Shown: piece by piece, positions 50,010 through 58,243 of the stretch
Numbering within the stretch: position 1 is the first letter of the stretch
Layout: each line of letters begins with the position of its first letter
DNA from: DATLAN01 sp035527455
Lineage (GTDB): Bacteria > Planctomycetota > Planctomycetia > Pirellulales > Thermoguttaceae
Direction: 5' to 3'
NCBI GenBank assembly: GCA_035527455.1
Contig: DATLAN010000169.1
Span: 1 to 61,950 of the forward strand
DNA length: 61,950 nucleotides
Made by a program: the position numbers and the translations under genes
Notes under the pieces: model-generated
Seen by the model: the letters and a program-made list of their open reading frames with translations, nothing else
Database searches by the model: none
Told to the model about the DNA's origin: nothing

Positions 50010-53000
50010 TCACTCCCCGCCCCCGGCCTCCAACACGGCCTTCGCGTGCCGGGCGATGTGTCCGCGAAGGTCCTTCGTGTAGGCCTCGAGGATCTTCTTC
50101 CCCATACCGTCCTGATCGCCGCAACGGTACAGCGCGCGGGCCAACAACAACTCGCGCAACGACTCGCGACGCGTCTGCTCGGCGTTGGTCCCCCCGGGAG
50201 CGCCGAGTTGGATGGCGACCTCGATATCCGCGTGGACGTGACCGGTCATGTTCGGCTTCGAGAGCAGACGGGCAAGCGGTTTGGCGGCCGACTTCTCGCC
50301 GATCGTTTCCAGGGCCAGTCCCACGGCCCGGTGATGGGAAAAATCGTGCTCGGCCGTGAGCGACTCGAGCTTCTTCAAGATCACGGGAACCGACCGAGGA
50401 TCACCCGTGCGGCCCAACGCGACGATCAGGTTGTCCAGCGGGCTCAGCGCCGTGCCGAACTGACCCATGCCGCGATAGTTCCAACCCTTGTCCCACTCGG
50501 CCGTTTTCTCGACTTCGGCCATGAGCGTCTCCACGCCGGTCTTGCTGCCCATAGTGCAGAGCACCCGGGCGTAGGCCAACTTACCGGCCGCGTCGGCTTG
50601 CTGGTAGGCCTTTTCCAGCAACGGCAGGGCGCGCTTCGGGTCGGTCATGATTACCGAGATGCCCTTCTGGCCGTCCTTGACGCCCTCGACGGCCTCGGCG
50701 ATCTTTTCGTCCGGCAGAGGGTACGAATCCTTGTCGGTCAACACGCTGGGGGGCAGGTTGCCGACGTCGACGAGGTGTTCCTGCAGCTTGCGGACGTCGA
50801 TGTCGCGGGGAGCGAGCTTCGCCCGGGCGGCCATCGCCGCGGCCACGCCCGCCGCGTAGCCGCCGTTCTGGATGTCCGGCTGCATGCGGATCATCGGCAC
50901 CGCGTCGCGATGGGCGCTGATCCCCAGCCCGACCACCAGGATCCCGTCCAGGTCCTTCGGCAACATGCTGCGATAGGGAATATACGGGTTGAAGCCCGCG
51001 TGGCCCGGATGCTCCAGAAGCAGGTACGGGTCGATCGTGTAGCCGTGCGAGTCGAAATTGCTGCGGGCCTGCACGACCGTGTCGGGATAGGTCCGGTTGT
51101 TGACCTGGTCCAGGAGGGTGACCGTGAAATCGCCCACGATCCGCCGCCGCTCGCGGGTGTCGATCAAGCGGCCCTGGTCGAAGGCGTCGGGGTACTTGTT
51201 CTTCGAGTAGACGAACAGGTGCCAGACGTCGACCATGTCGGTCTCGTCGACGATCGTGAAGTCGGTGTTGTTGTAGGTTTCGCCGAGCCTGCGGCCGGGC
51301 AGCCCGGTGCCTTGCATGCCGAACTCGGACGCGTCGGTGTAGGCACATTCGGCGCCGGCCGCCGCGGCCACGTCGGCGTTGCCGGTCGCGTCGATGACCG
51401 TCCGGGCCAGCACGACGCCGCGTCCGAACGGGGTGGCGACGACCGCACCGATCACCCGGCCGTCGGCGGTAAACGCCCCGCAGCCGATCGTGCCGAACCA
51501 GACGTCGGCCCCGGCCTCGAGCAACTGCGTCCGCCACCACTCCATCTTCTGTTCGATGACCCACTTCCCTTCGCCGGGCACGGTGGCCGTGAAGCCGACC
51601 CGATTGCCCCAGTAATAACTCGAAATGGCCCCCTGCGTGCCGACGCCGCCCAGACCGTGCAGGTATTCCACAACCAGGGTCTTCGCACCCTGTCGGGCGG
51701 CGGCGATTCCCGCCGGAGCACCGGCCGTACCGCCGCCGATGACCACCACGTCGTAACACCCCAGCACGGGCAAGCCCCGGGCCTCTTGCGGGATCGTCGG
51801 CAGATCCTCTTCGGCCGGCCGGAGGCCTCGAAGCACTTCTCGCACTTCACCGGTCGCCGCCGGTTGGGCCGCCTCCGTGCCGGGTAGTTTCACGCCGGTC
51901 GGCGCGGGCAACGACTCGGCTTCCGCCGCCGCGGCCTTCCCGATCCGCCGGCCGACGTCGATCAACGCCAGCGGCCTGAGTAGCTTCTCGGCCTGTTCGC
52001 GCGAGACGTCCGCACAGCCGCCCAGCACGTACACCCGCGATACGTCGGCCGGCTGAAAGGCCCCCAGCGGCAACTTGTCGGCGCCCTGCCACGGACCGGT
52101 GACCGGCTGGCGGCCCTGCATCGCGTCGGGCGGAACCTCGAACAGCACGTCGGAGGTGAATTGCTGCTCGGGGTGGTAGGTCAGCGTGCGGGCCTGTTGC
52201 TCGGCGGCGGCCCAGGAGGCGTAGCTCTCGTCCTTCATTGGGAGTGGAAGCGTGTACTCGATCACCTCGAACGTGCCGCTGGACGTGCCCGCCCGATTCG
52301 GATACGGCCCCTGAAACGGCGGTAGGACGATCCGCGTGGAGAGGTTTTCGCCACGAAGCGGCTCGCCGCCGATCACCACGCGCTGGAAGGTGTGCGTGCC
52401 GCCGGGATAGGGCCGGAACTTCGCGCCGGCGAGGCGCGCGACCGTGCCCCGGTCGGTGGCGTCGACGATCGTCCTGGCCAGCACGGCCTGACGTCCGGCC
52501 CGATTGGCCATCACGATGCCGCAGGGGTTGCCCTCGGCGTCGCGCAACACGTCGGTGGCGTAGCAACTGTAGAGGAACCGGACTCCCGATTCCAACAACG
52601 CCTCGTCCAACGTCTTCTTCACGTGCATCGGGCGCGGCGGGGCAAAACCTACCTTTGACTCGATGGAAACCTCCGCCGACAGACCGATGATTTCGATTTC
52701 GCCCAGCAGCAGCCGCTCCATCTCCTCGGGCTTCTGCACGAAGAACTTCACGTATCGGGCCTTGGCTTCGACCGGCGCCGAGAGCGTGACGTTGCCGTCG
52801 GACGTCGCCTTGTTGTCGATCACGGCGACCTGTTGCCACGCGTTTCCATCATCGCTGGTGGAGACCGTAACGCGCTTCACGTCGAAGTTCGTCCCGCCGA
52901 TCCCCGAGGTGCGGCGGTACAGCATCACGCGAACCTCTTTGACCTCCTGCGGCTTCTTCAGATCGGCCGTGACGTTCACGTCCGCGTCGTACTGGACGCT

Positions 53001-53453
53001 TTGCGAGGCCGAATCGGCCCAGCGGCCGTCGGTGAGCACGCTCGGCGGTTGCGTGTCCTTGTGCACCGCCGCGCTGGGTTGATCGGCCTGGTAGATGCAC
53101 TCGATCCGGTTGGGGTCGGGGCCGGGGCCTTCGGATCGTGCGTCGGCGAAGAGCCGCAACGCCAGCGGCGAGGTCGGCACTTCGCCCTCTTCGAGCCACA
53201 GTCGCAGCGTGGCCGTCATATCGTCGCCCAGGTAAGGATGCGGCGCGGCCAGAAACACGTCGGCCCCTTCCGCAGCCGCCGCCACCGCCGCCGCCACGGC
53301 ACCCGTCCCTCCGCCGACCACCACCACGTCGACCTGATACGCCACGGGAATATCCCGGGCCGATTCGTTGACCGCGGGCGTTTCAGCGCCGACGGCCGGC
53401 GCCGAGAGCAGACAGACCAGAGCCAACAACACGAGGGCATGGCGAGCGAACAT
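50010..53453 (-). CDS. Exported double FAD-dependent oxidoreductase with discoidin-like insert and HEAT-like repeats
   Basis: This 1147-residue protein has a signal peptide (MFARHALVLLALVCLLSAPAVG). Domain 1 begins with VDVVVVGGGTGAVAAAVAAAAEGADVFLA (residues about 41-70). It is split by an insert at about 95-230 (CIYQADQPSAAVHKDTQPPSVLTDGRWADSASQ..., VMLYRRTSG..., ARYVKFFVQ) that resembles a discoidin/F5-F8 carbohydrate-binding sandwich. Domain 1 then resumes. Domain 2 restarts at about 570 with YDVVVIGGGTAGAPAGIAAARQGAKTLVVEYLHGLGGVGTQG. Residues about 960-1147 form HEAT-like helical repeats. The halves are similar FAD_oxidored enzymes. The substrate is unknown; periplasmic oxidation of a sugar-like compound is an inference from the insert. 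Confidence 0.75.
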   Translation of the reverse strand: MFARHALVLLALVCLLSAPAVGAETPAVNESARDIPVAYQVDVVVVGGGTGAVAAAVAAAAEGADVFLAAPHPYLGDDMTATLRLWLEEGEVPTSPLALRLFADARSEGPGPDPNRIECIYQADQPSAAVHKDTQPPSVLTDGRWADSASQSVQYDADVNVTADLKKPQEVKEVRVMLYRRTSGIGGTNFDVKRVTVSTSDDGNAWQQVAVIDNKATSDGNVTLSAPVEAKARYVKFFVQKPEEMERLLLGEIEIIGLSAEVSIESKVGFAPPRPMHVKKTLDEALLESGVRFLYSCYATDVLRDAEGNPCGIVMANRAGRQAVLARTIVDATDRGTVARLAGAKFRPYPGGTHTFQRVVIGGEPLRGENLSTRIVLPPFQGPYPNRAGTSSGTFEVIEYTLPLPMKDESYASWAAAEQQARTLTYHPEQQFTSDVLFEVPPDAMQGRQPVTGPWQGADKLPLGAFQPADVSRVYVLGGCADVSREQAEKLLRPLALIDVGRRIGKAAAAEAESLPAPTGVKLPGTEAAQPAATGEVREVLRGLRPAEEDLPTIPQEARGLPVLGCYDVVVIGGGTAGAPAGIAAARQGAKTLVVEYLHGLGGVGTQGAISSYYWGNRVGFTATVPGEGKWVIEQKMEWWRTQLLEAGADVWFGTIGCGAFTADGRVIGAVVATPFGRGVVLARTVIDATGNADVAAAAGAECAYTDASEFGMQGTGLPGRRLGETYNNTDFTIVDETDMVDVWHLFVYSKNKYPDAFDQGRLIDTRERRRIVGDFTVTLLDQVNNRTYPDTVVQARSNFDSHGYTIDPYLLLEHPGHAGFNPYIPYRSMLPKDLDGILVVGLGISAHRDAVPMIRMQPDIQNGGYAAGVAAAMAARAKLAPRDIDVRKLQEHLVDVGNLPPSVLTDKDSYPLPDEKIAEAVEGVKDGQKGISVIMTDPKRALPLLEKAYQQADAAGKLAYARVLCTMGSKTGVETLMAEVEKTAEWDKGWNYRGMGQFGTALSPLDNLIVALGRTGDPRSVPVILKKLESLTAEHDFSHHRAVGLALETIGEKSAAKPLARLLSKPNMTGHVHADIEVAIQLGAPGGTNAEQTRRESLRELLLARALYRCGDQDGMGKKILEAYTKDLRGHIARHAKAVLEAGGGE

Positions 53454-53620
53454 GGCAGGAACTCCCTGGTTCAGTGAAGTCTTTCGTGAACGGCTTCCCT
53501 ATTATAGACGACCCTCGGGCGGGAATACAGCACTTCTGCCCCTTGCATTTCCGACGACATGACACGGAAGAATCGGGCGAAATCGCACCGCAAGCCTTCT
53601 GTCACGGCACTGGTAAGTGA

Positions 53621-54292
53621 CTATACCCGTCCCAGCAGGATTTCGACGATCTGGTAAACCTCCGTCGCTGAATTGCAGTGAACAATATCTTCATCGCGGC
53701 CGAAGTGATTCTCGCGAACCCACCCGGCATTGTCAATCGCCTTGTCGGTACGATCGCAGAGGCGTTGGTAGATGTCCCGATCCTCTTTCTCGTACGCCCG
53801 GCCGAAAGCGAGTTGCCACTTTTTCCGGAGTTCTTCGACGACCTTGTCGCAATTCAGGAAGGGCTTCATAGTACGCCGGAAGTGGGCCAGCAACCAGACT
53901 TCGAACGCCGGATTCGACAAGACCACGCGGATGCCGTTTTCCGCGGCCAGCTTTCGGGCATCGGCCAGGTGCGGGTTCTTCCCGGCCTGTTCGACGTCGA
54001 GGACGGACCAGATTTCGTCGAACTCGAACTCCTTTCCCTTCCGCCTCTCGACGTCTTTCAAGTGGATCGCTTTCTTGACAGCATCCAGGGGCGTTTCCCC
54101 CTTGCCCGGCGCAACTTTGACAACGAAGTTCTTCCTGACGTCTTGTTCCTGTTTGAGTCCGTGGAAGTAGTTGGGTTCGGTTTGCCTGCCTTGCCCCGTG
54201 ATCAGAATGCGCCTCTTGCGGGGACGATTCTCGCGGGATCGGCTGCTCGCTCTGGGACGGGAACGACGTGCCACGCGCGTCCTGCCTTTCAA
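53621..54292 (-). CDS. RloB-family protein (AbiLii-like)
   Basis: This 223-residue protein starts with a highly basic tail (TRVARRSRPRASSRSRENRPRKRR). The RloB core follows: ILITGQGRQTEPNYFHGLKQEQ, FDEIWSVLDVEQAGKNPHLADA and VVLSNPAFEVWLLAHF. RloB resembles TOPRIM-like nucleases (acidic residues in GRQTEPNYF and LDVEQ). It starts with TTG at 54292, which overlaps the TGA of the upstream ATPase gene (TTGA), so translation is coupled. With its partner it forms the RloA/RloB (AbiL-type) pair known in phage abortive infection. The family call is strong; the effector activity is inferred. Confidence 0.85.
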   Translation of the reverse strand: MKGRTRVARRSRPRASSRSRENRPRKRRILITGQGRQTEPNYFHGLKQEQDVRKNFVVKVAPGKGETPLDAVKKAIHLKDVERRKGKEFEFDEIWSVLDVEQAGKNPHLADARKLAAENGIRVVLSNPAFEVWLLAHFRRTMKPFLNCDKVVEELRKKWQLAFGRAYEKEDRDIYQRLCDRTDKAIDNAGWVRENHFGRDEDIVHCNSATEVYQIVEILLGRV

Positions 54293-55590
54293 CGGAACTG
54301 AACATCCTCGAAGGTCGCCCCCAACGTCGGCGTGCCGCCGTATCGTCCCGCCAGATAACCCTTCTCGATCGCTTCATTCTTGCGGGGCTTGTGGTCGAAG
54401 TCGAAAAGCGAATACAGTTCCGAAGCCTGATCGGCGCCTTTTTCCAGCAGCCAAATCTGGTCGCGCCGAAACAACGTCGGACTCAACAGCGTGCTGTCGT
54501 GGGTGGCGAGCACGAGCTGTGCCCCCGTGTTGTTTCTTTCTTCGTCTTGAAACAGTTCGATGAGGCCGCGGGTCATCAGGGGGTGCATGCTGCAATCCAA
54601 TTCGTCCAGGACGACTGTCTTGCCGCTTTGCAGCGCATCGCTCCACAATCCGGCCAGAGCGAAGAGTTTCTGGGTGCCGTTGGACTCCGCGCCGAGAAGG
54701 TTGAATACTTCCTTTTCCGCGGTGCCTGTCACGGCGTGTACCGTCTCTACTCGGAATATGTGGGACCGTTCGACGAATTCTCTTTGTCCGTCCGTGAAAC
54801 CCTCGGAAGTCTCTTTCGGCAATCGTGTCGGCCGAACAGGGATTTCCGTCACGCGAATATCTTCGATTCCGAGGTCGGCGTCCTGCAGCAGGCGCGTCGT
54901 GTAGTCCCTCACGGAGACATCTTCGCGAAAACGTGCCGCCGTCTTTTGCATCATCTCGTACATGGTGAAGTCGTCCGAGAGGTCGAAAACCCAAACGTTC
55001 TCGGTAATCTCACGAAATACGGGAATCAACTGCTCGACGTTCAGTTCGGCACCGCGGGACAACAGCAGGCCGTTGTCTCGGGTCCGCTCCGTCAGGAGAT
55101 CGCCGACCTTCTTCAAGTCGCTCGCGAGCCTCCAACGGGTCTTCCCCGTTGCGGGATCGAACCGCCGCTCGAAAAGGCGCCTGCGACGGCCGAATGGATA
55201 GGCGTGAAGCCACTCGTCGTGAACGCGACGCCGGGTGGCGGTAAAGCCGTACTGGTGGAAAACGCCGCCTACGATCAGCTTGATCTCGAACAGGCTGGGT
55301 TGATTTCGCGAATCGGCGTCCAGTCGAAACGGAACAATCACGTCAATCTCATCGCCGACGTTCATCCTAGTGGCGGAATTCCGCACGAAATACCACATCA
55401 CACCCATCGCCTTGACCAGATTGCTCTTTCCCGACGCGTTGGCGCCGTAGATCGCGGCGACTTTCAGCAGGTTTTCCTCGTTTCGTCGAATGAGATTCCC
55501 AGGCAGCGAGCGGTCTCTGCCGGCCAGCAGACAGAGTGTCTGAGGCTCGTGAAACGAACGGTAGTTTCCCACGCGAAACGCGACCAGCAT
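54289..55590 (-). CDS. AAA15/RloA-family ATPase (AbiLi-like)
   Basis: This protein of about 433 residues has FRVGNYRSFHEPQTLCLLA at the N-terminus and a Walker A in YGANASGKSNLVKAM. SNGTQKLFALAGLW acts as the signature. The Walker B is KTVVLDELDCSMHP, and VLATHDSTLL supplies the H-loop. This is the AAA_15/SMC-like ATPase class of RloA and OLD-like proteins. It probably acts as the sensor of the pair and the partner as the effector. The ATG at 55590 was preferred over a GTG three bases upstream. No restriction-modification genes accompany the pair here. Confidence 0.85.
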   Translation of the reverse strand: MLVAFRVGNYRSFHEPQTLCLLAGRDRSLPGNLIRRNEENLLKVAAIYGANASGKSNLVKAMGVMWYFVRNSATRMNVGDEIDVIVPFRLDADSRNQPSLFEIKLIVGGVFHQYGFTATRRRVHDEWLHAYPFGRRRRLFERRFDPATGKTRWRLASDLKKVGDLLTERTRDNGLLLSRGAELNVEQLIPVFREITENVWVFDLSDDFTMYEMMQKTAARFREDVSVRDYTTRLLQDADLGIEDIRVTEIPVRPTRLPKETSEGFTDGQREFVERSHIFRVETVHAVTGTAEKEVFNLLGAESNGTQKLFALAGLWSDALQSGKTVVLDELDCSMHPLMTRGLIELFQDEERNNTGAQLVLATHDSTLLSPTLFRRDQIWLLEKGADQASELYSLFDFDHKPRKNEAIEKGYLAGRYGGTPTLGATFEDVQFR

Positions 55591-55973
55591 CACAACACCC
55601 GATAGAGTGGAGCGTCTTTACCCACAGGACTTATGGCGGGGGAAAGAAATCATACGCTTTCACCCCCGTATTCTACCGTCTATCGCAGTCTTCGGCAAGT
55701 TTCAATGCGAGTTTTGCGAGTTTTCGACAAGAATCGACTCCAAACATGTCGATTTGTCCAATCAGCTTGACGGTGCGGACGCAAACCGGCCGTTTCCATC
55801 GGCGATAGAAGAAGCAGACTACTACCTCATGTCATTTGCCCTTGGCAGTTGGGTGGCTGGGGCCGAAGCACGAGGAACGAGTGCGGAGTCCCCAGAAAGC
55901 CAGGACTGGGGGCTCGGTGCTCGTCCCTCGCACCTCGACCCCAGCCACCCACGAATTCGGATGACATGAGGTA
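55591..55973. other. Intergenic region upstream of the RloA-like gene
   Basis: The left part (55591-55815) is AT-richer and must hold the promoter of the defence pair. No gene is visible in it. The right part is the MITE-like element at 55821-55978. Confidence 0.5.
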
Positions 55974-55978
55974 CTACC
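55821..55978. repeat. MITE-like element with terminal inverted repeats
   Basis: TACTACCTCATGTCAT at 55821-55836 is mirrored by ATGACATGAGGTACTA at 55961-55976. Inside, GGGTGGCTGGGG (55852-55863) pairs with CCCCAGCCACCC (55940-55951). Near the centre there are GCACGAGGAACGAG and GGGGGCTCGGTGCTCG. The whole 158-bp unit can form one long hairpin. It overlaps the last bases of the cytochrome gene. Confidence 0.7.
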
Positions 55979-56459
55979 CCTCCTCTGCCGGCGGCTCGAT
56001 CTTGTGGGTGCCGTGGCAGTCGGTGCAGATGGCCGGGGGGCGGCGCGGCAGGCGGCGATCGAGGAATCTCGCTACGACCTGATCGGCCGGGACGTCGTGC
56101 TCCTCGTGGCACTCGCAGCACATCGCGTCGATCCCGCCGCGTTCGAAGACGACGTCCGGCGGGGTCGCGCCGATGTCTTCGTCGTTGGCGTGCGGGGCGC
56201 TCAGCCCGTGGCACTTGATGCAGGACACCTTCGCCTCGAGATGCACGCGGCCGAGTTCCTCGCGGACGAACGGAATATGGCACACGTAACAGGCCGCGTT
56301 GGCACCCAGCGGATCGGTGACTTCCGGCGAATCCTGCTCGGCTTCGTCGGCCCGGGCGAGAAGCAGGCCGCGCGAAAGGCAGACAATCAGCACGACCCCC
56401 GAAACACCCAGCCCGAGCACGACCAGCCGGCTCAGACGCGTTCCCATTGGTGCAGCCAT
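55974..56459 (-). CDS. Membrane-anchored tetraheme c-type cytochrome
   Basis: This protein of about 161 residues has an N-terminal hydrophobic anchor (LSRLVVLGLGVSGVVLIVCLSRGLL). Four CxxCH haem-binding motifs follow: CYVCH, CIKCH, CCECH and CTDCH. It should be exported and face the periplasm. The layout is similar to small tetrahaem NapC/cytochrome c3-like proteins, but I do not assign a subfamily. The ATG at 56459 lies within the 3' end of the aldo/keto reductase gene (28-bp overlap). MGTRLSR at 56447 is an alternative. The overlap implies coupled expression, so the two proteins may exchange electrons. Confidence 0.8.
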   Translation of the reverse strand: MAAPMGTRLSRLVVLGLGVSGVVLIVCLSRGLLLARADEAEQDSPEVTDPLGANAACYVCHIPFVREELGRVHLEAKVSCIKCHGLSAPHANDEDIGATPPDVVFERGGIDAMCCECHEEHDVPADQVVARFLDRRLPRRPPAICTDCHGTHKIEPPAEEG

Positions 56460-57490
56460 CGGTAGTCGGGGGTGAGGTTCGCGTAGTAGTTCCGGGTACA
56501 CTGCCGCAGCGCCTCTTCGTCCTCGGGCGTTTTGGGGTTCTGCTTTTCGTAAGACCCGTGGACGTTCTCTTCGAGCTGCTCCGGGATGTTCACTCCGGGA
56601 ATGACGGCCGAGATGCGAGGCTCCTGGAGCATTTCTTTGACCAGCACCCGGGCGCGCTGGTCGACGCGGCCTTGGATCTCGCGGGGCCTCAGACCGAAGG
56701 TGGTCCCGGCGCCGAACGGCTTCAGTCCGATCACGCCCACGCCCTTCTCCTGGGCCAGCTTCAACAGGCTGTCGCCGCCGAACTCCTGGGTCAGGAAGAG
56801 ATAGGGGAAGATGATCACGGAGAACTGCGGATACTCGCCCAGCACGCGGCGGAAGACCTGCGGGTTGTGGGCCGAGATGCCCAGAAAGCGGACCTTGCCC
56901 TGTTGCTTGGCTTTCTCGAAGACCTCGACGACCAGGTCCAAGGTCTTCTGGCTGACCATCAGCATCGTGGAGATGCTGGTTTGACCTTCACCCCAGGTGG
57001 CTCCCACCGGCCGCCACATGTCGAGCACGTCGGTACGGTAGCTCCTGAGCCGATCGTCGATCGATTCGAGCATGCCTTCCCTGGTGAGATTCTGCTCGTA
57101 TTCCGTGGTGATTTTCTGCGGCCAGGACGCGAAACCGATGAACCATTTGTCGCGTTTGGCCGCTGCCGATTTGGCCATGGACTCGCCGTAGAGATCGCAT
57201 TCGGCGGCGATGTTGTTGTCGACGTAGTTGATTCCCAGTTCGACGGCCCGTTCCAGCACCGGGACACGGTCCTCGACCGCCCGCCCGCCGTGGCCGCCGA
57301 GACTGACTTCCGAAATCATGAAGCCCGTCTTGCCCAGCGGCCGGTAGCCCATCTTCGGGTTGTAGTTGAGGATCTTCGACGTATCGGCCGCAGCGGCTTC
57401 GCCCGGATCGAGCGAGGCGAGCGAAACACCTGCAATGGCCGCCGAAGTCGTTTTGAGAAACCGTCGCCGCGAGTTTTGCGCGTCTGCCAT
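56432..57490 (-). CDS. Tat-exported aldo/keto reductase
   Basis: This 352-residue protein has a twin-arginine signal (SRRRFLKTTSAAIAGVSLASL). The aldo/keto reductase barrel follows with YRPLGKTGFMISEVSLGG, GINYVDNNIAAECDLYG (conserved D and Y positions) and VRFLGISAHNPQVFR. WFIGFASWPQKITTE and GVIGLKPFGAGTTFGL support the family. Near the C-terminus there is a Q-C-T-R-N-Y-Y-A-N-L block. The product should be periplasmic and NAD(P)-dependent enzymes rarely are, so the cofactor is uncertain. GGAGGA precedes the ATG at 57490. The stop overlaps the cytochrome gene. Confidence 0.85.
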   Translation of the reverse strand: MADAQNSRRRFLKTTSAAIAGVSLASLDPGEAAAADTSKILNYNPKMGYRPLGKTGFMISEVSLGGHGGRAVEDRVPVLERAVELGINYVDNNIAAECDLYGESMAKSAAAKRDKWFIGFASWPQKITTEYEQNLTREGMLESIDDRLRSYRTDVLDMWRPVGATWGEGQTSISTMLMVSQKTLDLVVEVFEKAKQQGKVRFLGISAHNPQVFRRVLGEYPQFSVIIFPYLFLTQEFGGDSLLKLAQEKGVGVIGLKPFGAGTTFGLRPREIQGRVDQRARVLVKEMLQEPRISAVIPGVNIPEQLEENVHGSYEKQNPKTPEDEEALRQCTRNYYANLTPDYRWLHQWERV

Positions 57491-57510
57491 CACAAGTCCT
57501 CCTCGACAAA

Positions 57511-57549
57511 GTAGCCGTCTCGAAAGTAGCCGTCTTGCTCCGCAAGACG
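57511..57549 (+). repeat. GTAG-type REP elements (one partial, one complete)
   Basis: GTAGCCGTCTCGAAA at 57511 is a partial copy. GTAGCCGTCTTGCTCCGCAAGACG-type sequence from 57526 to 57549 is a complete hairpin. They belong to the family of 157-210 and 35211-35296. They lie in the leader region upstream of the aldo/keto reductase gene. Confidence 0.7.
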
Positions 57550-58243
57550 AAGCTCGTCTCGCCCGACGACATGGCCATAATGGATGAACAGCGTCGTCGG
57601 CGCGCCGCGAACACCTCACACGAATTACAACCTAACTGCAGCGGCCCGCGGTGTCAAGAGACTGGTGTCGTCGTGGGAAGCGATTCGGTAGTTATCCAAG
57701 ATGGCTCTACCCGGGATTATTCATGACCCCGGGAATTGCGTGACACACTGTCGTAGCCACGTTCGCCAGAACGTGGTCGTAACCCTTGGGCACGCTCCAC
57801 GTTCTGGCGAACGTAGCTACAAGCCTATGAATAATCCGGGCTACCGGGGCAGGCCCACGCACCGGGAAAACCCGTCACGAGTGGGCCGGGAAAAAATGCT
57901 ATGCTTGAATCGGTGGGGTGTCGATTCTCTTCGTCAGTGACACCCGATCCAGGCACCAGCGACCAGGATGACCGTGTCTTCGTCCACTCATTGCACAGCC
58001 TTCTGATCTTTTCTCGCCTCCGGGCGCGGCAGCCGCGCTCTTGCGGCGTGCTCGTACACGCACCTCACGAAGACTTCCGGCCCGTCGACCTGGCTTCTCT
58101 GCTGCGAACGCTTTGCGTATCGATCACGTTCACGCAAACCCTCCCGCTCCCGCAAGATATGGAGGCGCCGGCACGACGCGTGCGCGCCAAGCACCGGCAT
58201 CCGACCGAACGGAAAAAGCAGGACCCGAAAAAGGAGTGAGCCG
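57550..58243. other. Intergenic region upstream of the CheY-like gene
   Basis: No gene with codon bias is seen; an open plus-strand frame from 57901 has no recognisable motif. The region holds the nested palindromic element at 57711-57842. AAAAAGGAG, a strong ribosome-binding site for the CheY-like gene, stands at about 58229-58237. Confidence 0.5.
57711..57842. repeat. Nested palindromic element with CCGGATTATTCAT termini
   Basis: The left end CCGGGATTATTCATGA (57711-57726) is mirrored, with one indel, by TATGAATAATCCGGG at 57826-57840. Inside lie the GTAG-type hairpin 57753-57776 and its near-exact inverse 57797-57820 (23 of 24 bases matching). The arrangement is a hairpin in a hairpin and resembles a MITE that carries a REP pair. 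Confidence 0.75.

Noticed and set aside
57901..58239. A plus-strand open frame of 112 codons upstream of the CheY-like gene.
   Set aside because: It has no recognisable motif, no ribosome-binding site and no codon bias that I can see. I treat the stretch as intergenic.
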